A stretch of 5,833 bases of DNA, taken from positions 1-5,833 of the forward strand of contig CAAGFS010000121.1 of NCBI GenBank assembly GCA_900769205.1, written 5' to 3'. The notes below the pieces were generated by a model that worked only from the letters and a program-made list of their open reading frames with translations, ran no database searches and had not been told where the DNA came from. This document shows positions 1-5,697 of this stretch, in pieces. The stretch's first letter is position 1. Every line of letters begins with the position of its first letter. This DNA is from Clostridia bacterium. GTDB lineage: Bacteria; Bacillota; Clostridia; Christensenellales; CAG-917. Both the position numbers and the translations under genes were made by a program.

Positions 1-72
1 AAGTATTACGAAGGCACAGATGAAGAAACAATAAAATCATTTATGAGAGAAAAATGTCTCAAAACATTTTAG
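1..72 (+). CDS. 3' end of an unidentified AT-rich gene (partial)
   Basis: Frame 1 is open from the window edge to a TAG at 70-72 and encodes 23 residues, ending in EKCLKTF. The peptide is charged, mostly hydrophilic and looks like the tail of a soluble protein, but it is too short to assign to a family. Codons are AT-rich (ATA, AAA, TCA, AGA), unlike the GC-richer codons of every other gene here, so this gene may have a different history from its neighbours. No hairpin follows the stop directly. The nearest terminator is about 210 nt downstream. It could be a chance open frame at the edge; the low GC and downstream non-coding character leave real doubt. Confidence 0.5.
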   Translation, partial: KYYEGTDEETIKSFMREKCLKTF

Positions 73-279
73 ACCAACACAAAATAGGAAAAGAGCCAAT
101 TGTTACCGATTATGAGATAATTTTGTTTATATGATGGTTTCGAATTATAAGCTAAGTTTTTGAATAAAAATGTATACTTTTGTAAAAATTCACAAATAAA
201 AACAACTTAATATATACAAAGTATATATTACATAAGCAATTTTAGGGTGTTCAGTTGGGATTAAAAAATGTCCGCCAAC
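73..279. other. AT-rich non-coding stretch upstream of the DUF421 gene
   Basis: Together with 280-403 this is a gap of 331 bases without a supportable gene. All frames are interrupted frequently. GC is very low: the lines covering 121-240 contain only 22 G or C in 120 bases by hand count. It holds a perfect dyad at 208-230 and a weak promoter-like pair (TTGAAT at 160-165 and TAAAAA at 183-188, 17 bp apart). No tRNA, CRISPR repeat or insertion-sequence end is visible. Confidence 0.6.
208..230. repeat. Perfect 10-bp inverted repeat, AT-rich
   Basis: The arm TAATATATAC (208-217) is followed by AAA and then GTATATATTA (221-230), its exact reverse complement. This is seen directly. A symmetrical AT-rich element of this size could be a repressor operator or an RNA hairpin in a transcript reading toward the terminator at 280-307. 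In a region of about 20% GC, short AT palindromes arise by chance more often than elsewhere, although ten perfect base pairs is long for chance. Confidence 0.6.
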
Positions 280-307
280 AAAAGCCTTGCAAAACGCAAG
301 GCTTTTT
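280..307 (+). terminator. Intrinsic terminator upstream of the DUF421 gene
   Basis: AAAGCCTTGC (281-290) pairs perfectly with GCAAGGCTTT (296-305) around the loop AAAAC, and A280/T306 extends the stem to 11 bp. The GC-rich core is followed by a run of five T (303-307), the classic rho-independent form for + strand transcription. It probably ends transcription from the left, either of the partial gene at 1-72 with a long 3' tail or of a short transcript starting inside 73-280. It insulates the DUF421 gene from upstream transcription, so that gene needs a promoter between 308 and 403. Confidence 0.8.
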
Positions 308-345
308 GAGTGTGCCATATTGTTGGAGCGTCTTTTTATCAAAAC

Positions 346-374
346 GTGAATATCGGATAGAGTTGCGGTATAAA
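346..374 (+). promoter_or_regulatory. Weak candidate promoter for the DUF421 gene
   Basis: TATAAA (369-374) resembles a -10 box, with GTGAAT (346-351) 17 bp upstream as a poor -35 match (3 of 6). It lies between the terminator ending at 307 and the start codon at 404, where a promoter is required if the terminator works. The -10 match and the spacing are its only merits. Confidence 0.3.
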
Positions 375-403
375 AGCGCGGACGGGAGAGAATAATTGCG
401 GGT

Positions 404-1096
404 ATGAACAATATCCCCGACGTTGCAAAAGTTTTGATTTTTTCTATGATGGCGTACGTCACGCTGTTTATCATCGCAAAATTGCTCGGCAAGAAGCAGA
501 TTGCGCAGTTGTCGTTTATCGACTACGTAGTCGGCATAACGATAGGTTCGATCGCGGCGGAGATGGCAACGGACACGCAAAATCCCTTCTACTTTTACAT
601 CATTGCGATGGCGATATTCCTTGTGTTCGATATAGTGGTCACGCTCATTGGCAGGAAGGGCTCGCTTATGAAGAAGATTTTTTGCGGTCGCCCGCTTATG
701 ATAATCGAAAACGGACAAATCAACTACAAAGAACTGAAAAAGAGCAAACTGACCGTGGACGAAATCATCGGAATGGCAAGAGAAAAGGACTATTTTGACA
801 TAAATCAGATTGCGTTTGCCATTCTCGAAACCAGCGGAAAATTGAGTATTTTGCCAAAAGCGGACGAAAAACCGCCCGTTTGCAAGGATTTGTCGATAAC
901 CGTACCCGAGCCCGAACTCACCGACTATCTGATCATTGACGGCGCAATCCGCGACGAGATTATGCAAGAGCACGGCTATGACGAAGACTGGCTCAAAAAA
1001 GGGCTTGGCATACGCGACGATCGCGATCTGAAAAACGTTTTGCTTGCGTCTTACGACGAGCAAAACGGCGTTTTCCGCGTTCATCGCAAGGAGTAA
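404..1096 (+). CDS. DUF421 (YetF-like) integral membrane protein
   Basis: This complete 230-residue protein has the usual length and layout of the DUF421/YetF family. The N-terminal membrane part has hydrophobic helices at about residues 8-28, 40-55 and 62-83. Between the first two lies the family signature GKKQIAQLSFIDYVVG (29-44). The cytoplasmic part carries the second signature: GRPLMIIENGQI (95-106), the AREKDYFD segment (125-132) and AFAILETSGKLSILPK (137-152), followed by a charged C-terminus. The family is known to be membrane-bound and common in spore-forming and other Firmicutes; its biochemical role is not established, so none is claimed. The ATG at 404 is the first in frame after a stop at 371-373. 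The best purine-rich site, GGGAGAG (384-390), is 13 bases away, which is long, so initiation looks weak. The gene is flanked by terminators on both sides and is probably monocistronic. Confidence 0.9.
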   Translation: MNNIPDVAKVLIFSMMAYVTLFIIAKLLGKKQIAQLSFIDYVVGITIGSIAAEMATDTQNPFYFYIIAMAIFLVFDIVVTLIGRKGSLMKKIFCGRPLMIIENGQINYKELKKSKLTVDEIIGMAREKDYFDINQIAFAILETSGKLSILPKADEKPPVCKDLSITVPEPELTDYLIIDGAIRDEIMQEHGYDEDWLKKGLGIRDDRDLKNVLLASYDEQNGVFRVHRKE

Positions 1097-1115
1097 AAGC
1101 CAACATTGTATTTTG

Positions 1116-1137
1116 GGCGCAAACTTTGCGCCTTTTT
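1116..1137 (+). terminator. Intrinsic terminator of the DUF421 gene
   Basis: GGCGCAA (1116-1122) pairs with TTGCGCC (1126-1132) around the loop ACT, followed by TTTTT (1133-1137). It starts 20 nt after the stop at 1094-1096 and separates the DUF421 gene from the downstream cluster. Confidence 0.85.
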
Positions 1138-1195
1138 GTAAAACGTCGAACGCTATTTTGCTTTCGGCGTTTTCTGTCGGGACAAACGTTCAATT

Positions 1196-1217
1196 CTTAC
1201 AAACTCCTTACAAAATC
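1196..1217 (+). repeat. Tandem 11-bp direct repeat, possible OmpR-family regulator site
   Basis: CTTACAAACTC (1196-1206) is followed at once by CTTACAAAATC (1207-1217), matching at 10 of 11 positions. The shared TTACA cores are therefore exactly 11 bp apart, about one helical turn. OmpR/PhoB-family dimers are known to bind head-to-tail direct repeats with this period, and a regulator of that family is encoded at 3843-4520. The repeat lies about 80 bp upstream of the candidate -10 at 1296-1301. The regulatory role is inferred. Confidence 0.45.
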
Positions 1218-1272
1218 CGACGTTTTGTTTGAAATCGGAGCGTTTTTGTCGAAAATTGTAATGAATATGTCA

Positions 1273-1301
1273 AGACTTTCCGCCCCTGCGTATGCGATAA
1301 T
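1273..1301 (+). promoter_or_regulatory. Candidate extended -10 promoter for the dehydrogenase cluster
   Basis: TGCGATAAT (1293-1301) contains an extended -10 (TGnGATAAT, 5 of 6 in the hexamer). AGACTT (1273-1278), 17 bp upstream, is a poor -35, as is usual for extended -10 promoters. Transcription would start near 1308, giving a leader of about 22 nt that still contains the ribosome binding site AGGAG at 1319-1323. It is the best candidate between the terminator at 1116-1137 and the ATG at 1330. Confidence 0.45.
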
Positions 1302-1329
1302 GGTTGTATAAAACGAATAGGAGTTTGTC

Positions 1330-2898
1330 ATGGGAAAGATTGTGGCGCTCACGGGCGCAAGCGGAAATATGGGACTTGAAACGCTCTCGCAACTTATGCA
1401 GAGCGACGTCGTTGACAAGATGAAAGTCTTGCTTTTGAAAGAGCGCAGGGAGAAAAAGGACGCAAAAGTCTGGAAGCGCAGATACGGCGACAGAATAGAG
1501 ATTATCTTCGGCGACCTTGCCGATGAGCAAGATTGCAAAAAGCTGGTTGAAGGCAGCGACTACGTGCTCAATCTCGCGGCGGTGATTCCGCCGACTGCCG
1601 ACCATTATCCCGTACAGGCGGACAAGTGCAACCGCATAGGCGCGCAAAACGTCGTAAACGCGGTGGGCGCAATCAAGGACAATCAGCCCAAACTCGTGCA
1701 TATATCCACGGTGGCGGTGTACGGCAATCGCAACTACAAGCACCCGTGGGGCAGAGTGGGCGATCCGCTCATATCCAGCACCTACGACGAGTATTCCGCA
1801 GGCAAAATAAAGGGGGAAAGAAGCGTCGTTGACAGCGATCTGAAACAGTGGGTGGTGTTGCGCCAGACGGGAATGCTCCACTCCAAGATGCTCACCAACA
1901 ATATGAAAGACGGGCTTATGTTCCACACCTGTTTCAACGCGCCCATCGAGTGGGTGACCGCGCGCGACAGCGGACTTCTGATGCGCAGACTCGTGGAAAA
2001 AGACGCAAGCGGAGAGCTTGAGAGCAAGTTCTGGAAAAAATGCTACAACATCGGCGGCGGAGCGTGCAACAGAGTGACGGGCTACGACACTTTCGACGAA
2101 GGATTCAAGATCATCGGCGGTTCTACGCAGAAGTATATGAAACCGCAATGGAACTCCATACGCAATTTCCATTGTATGTGGTTTGAAGACAGCCACGTTC
2201 TCAACGATTATTTCGATTTTCAACACGAAGACGTCAAGGACTACTGGCGCGAGATTCTGTCCACGCACGGATATTACAGACTCGGCAGAATCGTGCCGTC
2301 CAAATTGGTGTCGAAACTCGCCATCGAAAGGCTGCTCAAAGACGACAACGCTCCGAGATATTGGGTCAACACCAAGCAGGCGGGCAAGGTCAAGGCGTTT
2401 TTCGGAAGCAGAGAAAACATCAAGTGTATGCCGACGGATTGGAAAGATTTTCCCATACTCTGTCACGGTCAACTTGCCGACGGCGATATAGACTATGACG
2501 ATATGCGCGATATAACCAAGGTCGTCGAGCACGGTTATAGGCTTGACCACGGCTATGACGAAAGCAAACCGGACGAAGAACTCGACATAGAAGATATGCG
2601 TTCGGCGGCGGAGTTCCGCGGCGGGAAGTGCCTGTCCGAGAGTATGACCAAGGGAGATTTGTACACCAAGCTCGAATGGGAGTGCCACGACGGTCATCGC
2701 TTTTTCGCCTCGCCGTACTGCGTGCTCAAAGCGGGACATTGGTGCCCCGAATGTTGCCAGCCTCAACCGTGGGACTACGACAGATTGTCAAAGTTTATGC
2801 CGTTTTACGCGCAGGTGTGGTACGACACTCACGCAAAAGGCGAAAATTGCACCTACTTTTTCGACAAAGACCACAACGCAAAATACACGCAGTTCTGA
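1330..2898 (+). CDS. Extended SDR (NAD-dependent epimerase/dehydratase-like) with C-terminal zinc-finger-like extension
   Basis: The 522-residue soluble protein begins with a Rossmann fold: GxxGxxG in TGASGNMG (residues 8-15), an acidic GDLAD (61-65) and the NLAAVIPP strand (81-88). HISTVAVYG (124-132) supplies the catalytic Ser/Thr and YSAGK (155-159) the Tyr/Lys pair, so the enzyme should be an active NAD(P)-dependent oxidoreductase or epimerase of the extended SDR class. Substrate is unknown. Typical family members end near residue 300-330. Here about 190 extra residues follow. Residues 331-428 match nothing I recognise; 430-476 form a zinc-finger-like module with GGKCLS (430-436), C452xxxH456 and C472PEC475, preceded by the WEC/GH pattern of treble-clef modules. 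AGGAG (1319-1323) sits 6 bases before the ATG, supporting this start. It is first in a + strand cluster, 11 nt ahead of the EFR1 gene. Confidence 0.85.
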   Translation: MGKIVALTGASGNMGLETLSQLMQSDVVDKMKVLLLKERREKKDAKVWKRRYGDRIEIIFGDLADEQDCKKLVEGSDYVLNLAAVIPPTADHYPVQADKCNRIGAQNVVNAVGAIKDNQPKLVHISTVAVYGNRNYKHPWGRVGDPLISSTYDEYSAGKIKGERSVVDSDLKQWVVLRQTGMLHSKMLTNNMKDGLMFHTCFNAPIEWVTARDSGLLMRRLVEKDASGELESKFWKKCYNIGGGACNRVTGYDTFDEGFKIIGGSTQKYMKPQWNSIRNFHCMWFEDSHVLNDYFDFQHEDVKDYWREILSTHGYYRLGRIVPSKLVSKLAIERLLKDDNAPRYWVNTKQAGKVKAFFGSRENIKCMPTDWKDFPILCHGQLADGDIDYDDMRDITKVVEHGYRLDHGYDESKPDEELDIEDMRSAAEFRGGKCLSESMTKGDLYTKLEWECHDGHRFFASPYCVLKAGHWCPECCQPQPWDYDRLSKFMPFYAQVWYDTHAKGENCTYFFDKDHNAKYTQF

Positions 2899-2909
2899 GG
2901 TGACGAAGT

Positions 2910-3806
2910 ATGAAAAATGCGATTATTTACGTCTTTTCCGGCACAGGCAACACGAAAAAGGCTTGCGATTTGTACAAAGCGGAGTTTGAAAAAAACGGCG
3001 TGGAAACGACCGTGTACGAAGTGAAAAAGGGCTTTGAAAATCTGCCCGATCCAAACGCGTTCGACATAGTCGTTTTCGGCTATCCCATCCACGGATTCAA
3101 CGCTCCCGAGATAGTTTTGCGACTTGCAAAAAAAATGCCTTGCGCGATCGGAGCGGACAAGTCCTGCAAAAAACGCTATTATATCGTCAAAACGTCGGGC
3201 GAACCGCTCAAAGTCAACAACGTGTCGTCCATAAAGTTCAATTCCATAATGAAGAAAAAAGGGTACGAGCCTTATGGCGAGTATCACTACGTTATGCCTT
3301 ACAATATGATATTCCGCCACACCGACGAGATGGCGTACAGGATGAAAACCACTCTCGACGCGCTTGCTCCCATAGAAGCGAGAGAAGTGCTTGACGGCAA
3401 AGCCCACAAACTCGCGAGAGTGCCTTTCGGCGCGTTCGTGGCATGGGTGGTGCGTATAGAGCATCCCGCAATGAAAGTGAACGGCAGATTTTTCAAGGTT
3501 GACGGCGACAAGTGCGTAAAGTGCGGACTTTGCGAGCGCAATTGCCCCGAAAACAACATAAAAATCGACGAAAACGGCAAGTTCCGCTTCGGGAAAGACT
3601 GCCTTATGTGCGCAAGATGCTCTTTCAATTGTCCCAAAGACGCCTTCGATATAGCCCTTCTCAACGGGTGGAGAGTCAACGGCAGATACACATTTGCCAA
3701 GCCCGAAAAACAAGAGAAGGACAAGCACGCCTGGTATTGCAAAAAAGCGTACGCGCGCTATTTTGCAAACGCCGACAAAAAAATCTCCGCAACTATGGAA
3801 AAATGA
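2910..3806 (+). CDS. EFR1-type flavodoxin/ferredoxin fusion protein
   Basis: This 298-residue soluble protein joins a flavodoxin-like domain to a bacterial ferredoxin domain. The FMN phosphate-binding loop is FSGTGNTKK (9-17), followed by DIVVFGYPIHGF (52-63), the next flavodoxin strand and loop. The C-terminal part has two [4Fe-4S] motifs: Cys 202, 205, 208, 212 with CxxCxxCxxxCP spacing, and Cys 231, 234, 237, 241 with the same spacing. All eight cluster ligands are present. Such proteins are common in Clostridia and are expected to shuttle low-potential electrons; the partner is not established. The site GAGGTGA (2897-2903) overlaps the stop codon of the dehydrogenase gene and lies 6 bases before the ATG, so the two are probably co-transcribed and translationally coupled. 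This makes the upstream dehydrogenase a plausible redox partner, which is inference. A tail of about 45 charged and aromatic residues follows the ferredoxin domain. Confidence 0.9.
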   Translation: MKNAIIYVFSGTGNTKKACDLYKAEFEKNGVETTVYEVKKGFENLPDPNAFDIVVFGYPIHGFNAPEIVLRLAKKMPCAIGADKSCKKRYYIVKTSGEPLKVNNVSSIKFNSIMKKKGYEPYGEYHYVMPYNMIFRHTDEMAYRMKTTLDALAPIEAREVLDGKAHKLARVPFGAFVAWVVRIEHPAMKVNGRFFKVDGDKCVKCGLCERNCPENNIKIDENGKFRFGKDCLMCARCSFNCPKDAFDIALLNGWRVNGRYTFAKPEKQEKDKHAWYCKKAYARYFANADKKISATMEK

Positions 3807-3824
3807 GTTGAAATGGTGTACAAT
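3796..3824 (+). promoter_or_regulatory. Possible weak internal promoter ahead of the response regulator
   Basis: TACAAT (3819-3824) is a good -10 hexamer and TGGAAA (3796-3801) lies 17 bp upstream with 4 of 6 matches to a -35. The start point would fall near 3831, inside the ribosome binding site, so the message would be almost leaderless. That counts against it. If real, it would let the two-component pair be expressed separately from the enzyme genes. Confidence 0.25.
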
Positions 3825-3830
3825 GTGAAA

Positions 3831-3836
3831 AAGGAG
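3831..3836 (+). promoter_or_regulatory. Ribosome binding site fixing the response regulator start
   Basis: AAGGAG lies 6 bases before the ATG at 3843. The in-frame ATG at 3813 has no such site and would add ten residues (MVYNVKKEND) not expected ahead of a receiver domain. The site therefore decides for 3843. Confidence 0.85.
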
Positions 3837-3842
3837 AATGAT

Positions 3843-4520
3843 ATGAGAAAGATTCTGATTGCGGAAGACAACGTCGAAATATCCGATATGATGAAAAGTT
3901 ATCTCGAAAAAGCGGGGCACGAAGTGTTGCAGGCTTTCGACGGAGTGCAAGCGCTTGATATTGCGAAACAGGCAAAGCCCGACCTTGCGCTTCTTGACAT
4001 AATGATGCCAAAAGCCGACGGCTACGAAGTGTGCGAAACGCTTCGCAAGACCACCAAGATGCCCATCATCGTGGTGTCCGCAAAAGTTGCGGAAGAAGAC
4101 AAGGTGCGTATGTTCGAGCTTGGCGCGGACGATTATATCACAAAGCCGTTTTCCTTCAAGGAAATGGTGATGCGCGTCGGCGCGCAGTTGCGCAGATATT
4201 ACGAGTTCAACACAGCAAACACTCACGAAGACCGCAAATACGGCGCGCTTATGATTTCGTCGTCGAGATACGAAGCCAAAGTTGACGACGAACCGCTCAA
4301 TCTCACCGCAAAAGAGTTCAAGATTCTCGACTATCTCACCTTGCACGAAAATCAGATCGTGCCGAAACAAAAACTCATAGACGACGTGTGGGGAATAGAC
4401 GAATACATAGACGAAAACACCGTTGCCGTGACTATTGCGCGCCTTCGCGACAAGCTTGCGAAAGTCAACGTTTTCAACGTCGTCACGGTGTGGGGACTCG
4501 GCTACAAATGGCAGGATTGA
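3843..4520 (+). CDS. OmpR/PhoB-family response regulator
   Basis: The 225-residue protein is a standard two-domain DNA-binding response regulator. The receiver domain (about 1-120) starts RKILIAEDN with the acidic pair E8/D9, the phosphoacceptor D52 in LLDIMMP, the switch residue S79 in VVSAK and the conserved K101 in TKPFS. The C-terminal winged helix (about 140-225) has the OmpR-type pattern LTAKEFKILDYL, then the recognition-helix region ENTVAVTIARLRDKL (191-205) and the closing wing VTVWGLGYKW. Everything needed for phosphorylation and DNA binding is present. The histidine kinase 97 nt downstream is the obvious partner. It begins 36 nt after the EFR1 gene with no terminator between, so it may belong to the same transcript. 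The 11-bp repeat at 1196-1217 is a possible target. Closest family members act as cell-envelope or nutrient regulators, but the signal cannot be read from the sequence. Confidence 0.93.
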   Translation: MRKILIAEDNVEISDMMKSYLEKAGHEVLQAFDGVQALDIAKQAKPDLALLDIMMPKADGYEVCETLRKTTKMPIIVVSAKVAEEDKVRMFELGADDYITKPFSFKEMVMRVGAQLRRYYEFNTANTHEDRKYGALMISSSRYEAKVDDEPLNLTAKEFKILDYLTLHENQIVPKQKLIDDVWGIDEYIDENTVAVTIARLRDKLAKVNVFNVVTVWGLGYKWQD

Positions 4521-4593
4521 GCCTGTCCCGCGACTTTGTATAAGCGATGCAACAAAATATGCGTCGTGACGCAACAGGCGTTTAACGGCTCAG
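4518..4593 (+). other. Intergenic region with two competing stem pairings
   Basis: Between regulator and kinase, GCCTGT (4521-4526) can pair with ACAGGC (4574-4579), directly enclosing an inner dyad TGCGTC/GACGCA (4560-4565 and 4568-4573). Alternatively TGAGCC (4518-4523) can pair with GGCTCA (4587-4592). Both use GCC at 4521-4523, so they exclude each other. No T-run follows, so neither is an intrinsic terminator. A role in processing or in setting the kinase:regulator ratio is possible but unproven. Confidence 0.3.
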
Positions 4594-4617
4594 AAAAGCG
4601 CACATAAAACCTCGATT

Positions 4618-5697
4618 ATGAAAAGAAAAGAGATTGTAAAGATTGAAAGGACGCTTATGCGTTTTCAGGACGGCGACTTATATACGCCCGTCGAACTTGA
4701 CGGTGTGGGCGTGTATCACGCAATCGCAAAACGCCTTGAAACCTTGCGCCTTACCATGCTCAATCTCGCTGACAAAGAAGTCGAATATTCAAGCAGGACG
4801 AACAGGTCGATCGCCGCGGTCGCGCACGATATGAAGACGCCGCTTGCCATAATATCGGGATACGCGGAGTGCATCGGCGACGGCATGGACGACAAGGACT
4901 ATCCCGCTCTCATTCTGCAAAAAACAAAGCAGATGAACGATATGGTCGTGTCGATGGTCGAGTCTTCTCACGACGAGCTTAAAAAGAACTCGTCGCACAA
5001 GTTTCTTCACGATTCGAGAGTGCTTTTCGGCAAGATTATGGAAAAGGTCCATCCCCTTGCCGAGAAGAAAAACATCAAGCTCAAATCGAGCAAAATCCCG
5101 AGCGAACGCATACGCGCCGACGAAGCGGAAATGGAGCGCGTGATGCAAAATCTCGTGTCCAACGCCGTCAAGTATTCTCCCGAAGGGTCCACCGTCAAGG
5201 TGCGTTTTTACAGATGGGCGAAAAAACTCGTCATCTGCGTCAAGGACCACGGCATCGGTATATCCAAAGAGAGCCTTCCGCTCATATTCGACCAGTTTTA
5301 CACCGAAGACAAGTCGCGTTCGAGCGCAAACAGTCAGGGCGTTGGGTTGTACGCCGTCAAGGGCATAGTGCACGAGCACGGCGGAAGCGTCAGCGTAAGA
5401 AGCAAAAAGGGCAGGGGAAGCAGTTTTTACGTTCTTCTTCCCGTCGAGCCGGCTCTTGACGACAAGATTTCTTACACGGGCAGATTCGACCGCCGTCCGA
5501 TGTGGAAAAAGGTTTTGTTCGAGCTGTTTTTCGGTTGGGGATTCGCAAGCGTGTATCGCATAGCCAAGTTTTTTGAAACGAGATGTCTTTCGTCCCTGTT
5601 CGGCGGCATACTGTGCGTCGCGCTTTTCCCGTTCGTGTGGCTCGTGGATTTGATAAGCATCATCGTTTACGGACGAATAACCTTCCTTGCCGATTGA
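4618..5697 (+). CDS. Sensor histidine kinase lacking an N-terminal sensor, with C-terminal membrane segments
   Basis: The 359-residue protein has all kinase motifs: H70 in AHDMKTPL (H-box), N182 in QNLVSNAVKYSPEG (N-box), KDHGIGIS (209-216, G1), IFDQFY (223-228, F-box) and GVGLYAVKGI (241-250, G2). It should autophosphorylate and pass phosphate to D52 of the regulator. The usual N-terminal membrane sensor is absent. Residues 5-40 resemble a HAMP domain, with EIVKIERTLMRFQDGDL aligning with the first helix and GDL turn. After the ATPase domain (ending near 275) come a linker and two hydrophobic segments (about 299-319 and 323-352) with a WLVDLISII motif, resembling a degenerate TM2 domain. Start choice is open: ATG 4618 keeps the HAMP-like helix but has no clear binding site; ATG 4657 has GAAAGGA (4645-4651) 5 bases upstream. 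I kept 4618 because the helix looks conserved. A stop at 4567-4569 rules out a longer protein. Confidence 0.88.
   Translation: MKRKEIVKIERTLMRFQDGDLYTPVELDGVGVYHAIAKRLETLRLTMLNLADKEVEYSSRTNRSIAAVAHDMKTPLAIISGYAECIGDGMDDKDYPALILQKTKQMNDMVVSMVESSHDELKKNSSHKFLHDSRVLFGKIMEKVHPLAEKKNIKLKSSKIPSERIRADEAEMERVMQNLVSNAVKYSPEGSTVKVRFYRWAKKLVICVKDHGIGISKESLPLIFDQFYTEDKSRSSANSQGVGLYAVKGIVHEHGGSVSVRSKKGRGSSFYVLLPVEPALDDKISYTGRFDRRPMWKKVLFELFFGWGFASVYRIAKFFETRCLSSLFGGILCVALFPFVWLVDLISIIVYGRITFLAD
4645..4651 (+). promoter_or_regulatory. Internal ribosome binding site in the histidine kinase gene
   Basis: GAAAGGA lies 5 bases before an in-frame ATG at 4657, residue 14 of the longer reading. It is the only good Shine-Dalgarno match near the 5' end of the kinase gene. 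Translation from here would give a 346-residue protein missing most of the first HAMP-like helix. Confidence 0.5.

Noticed and set aside
251..1084. Minus-strand open frame (277 codons) under the DUF421 gene, and a related shorter one at 190-492
   Set aside because: They read through the terminator hairpin and antisense to a well-defined membrane protein; the products have no family features.
1216..1239. TCCGA/TCGGA inverted repeat followed by GCGTTTTTG as a second terminator
   Set aside because: The stem is only 5 bp with a 14-base loop, and a GCG separates it from the T-run; too weak beside the strong terminator at 1116-1137.
1126..1311. Small + strand open frame (61 codons) in the gap before the dehydrogenase
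   Set aside because: It starts inside the DUF421 terminator, lacks a ribosome binding site and overlaps the repeat and promoter candidates.
1270..2766. Long open frame on the minus strand (498 codons) under the dehydrogenase gene
   Set aside because: It is antisense to a gene with clear Rossmann and catalytic motifs and has no domain signature of its own.
2853..4574. Long open frame on the minus strand (573 codons) across the EFR1 and response regulator genes
   Set aside because: It runs antisense through two unmistakable genes and across their boundaries, and its product is His/Val/Phe-rich without any recognisable motif. It results from the sense genes avoiding codons that read as stops on the other strand.
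4547..4585. Twelve-codon open frame between regulator and kinase as a leader peptide
   Set aside because: There is no Shine-Dalgarno site upstream and no codon pattern or terminator suggesting attenuation.
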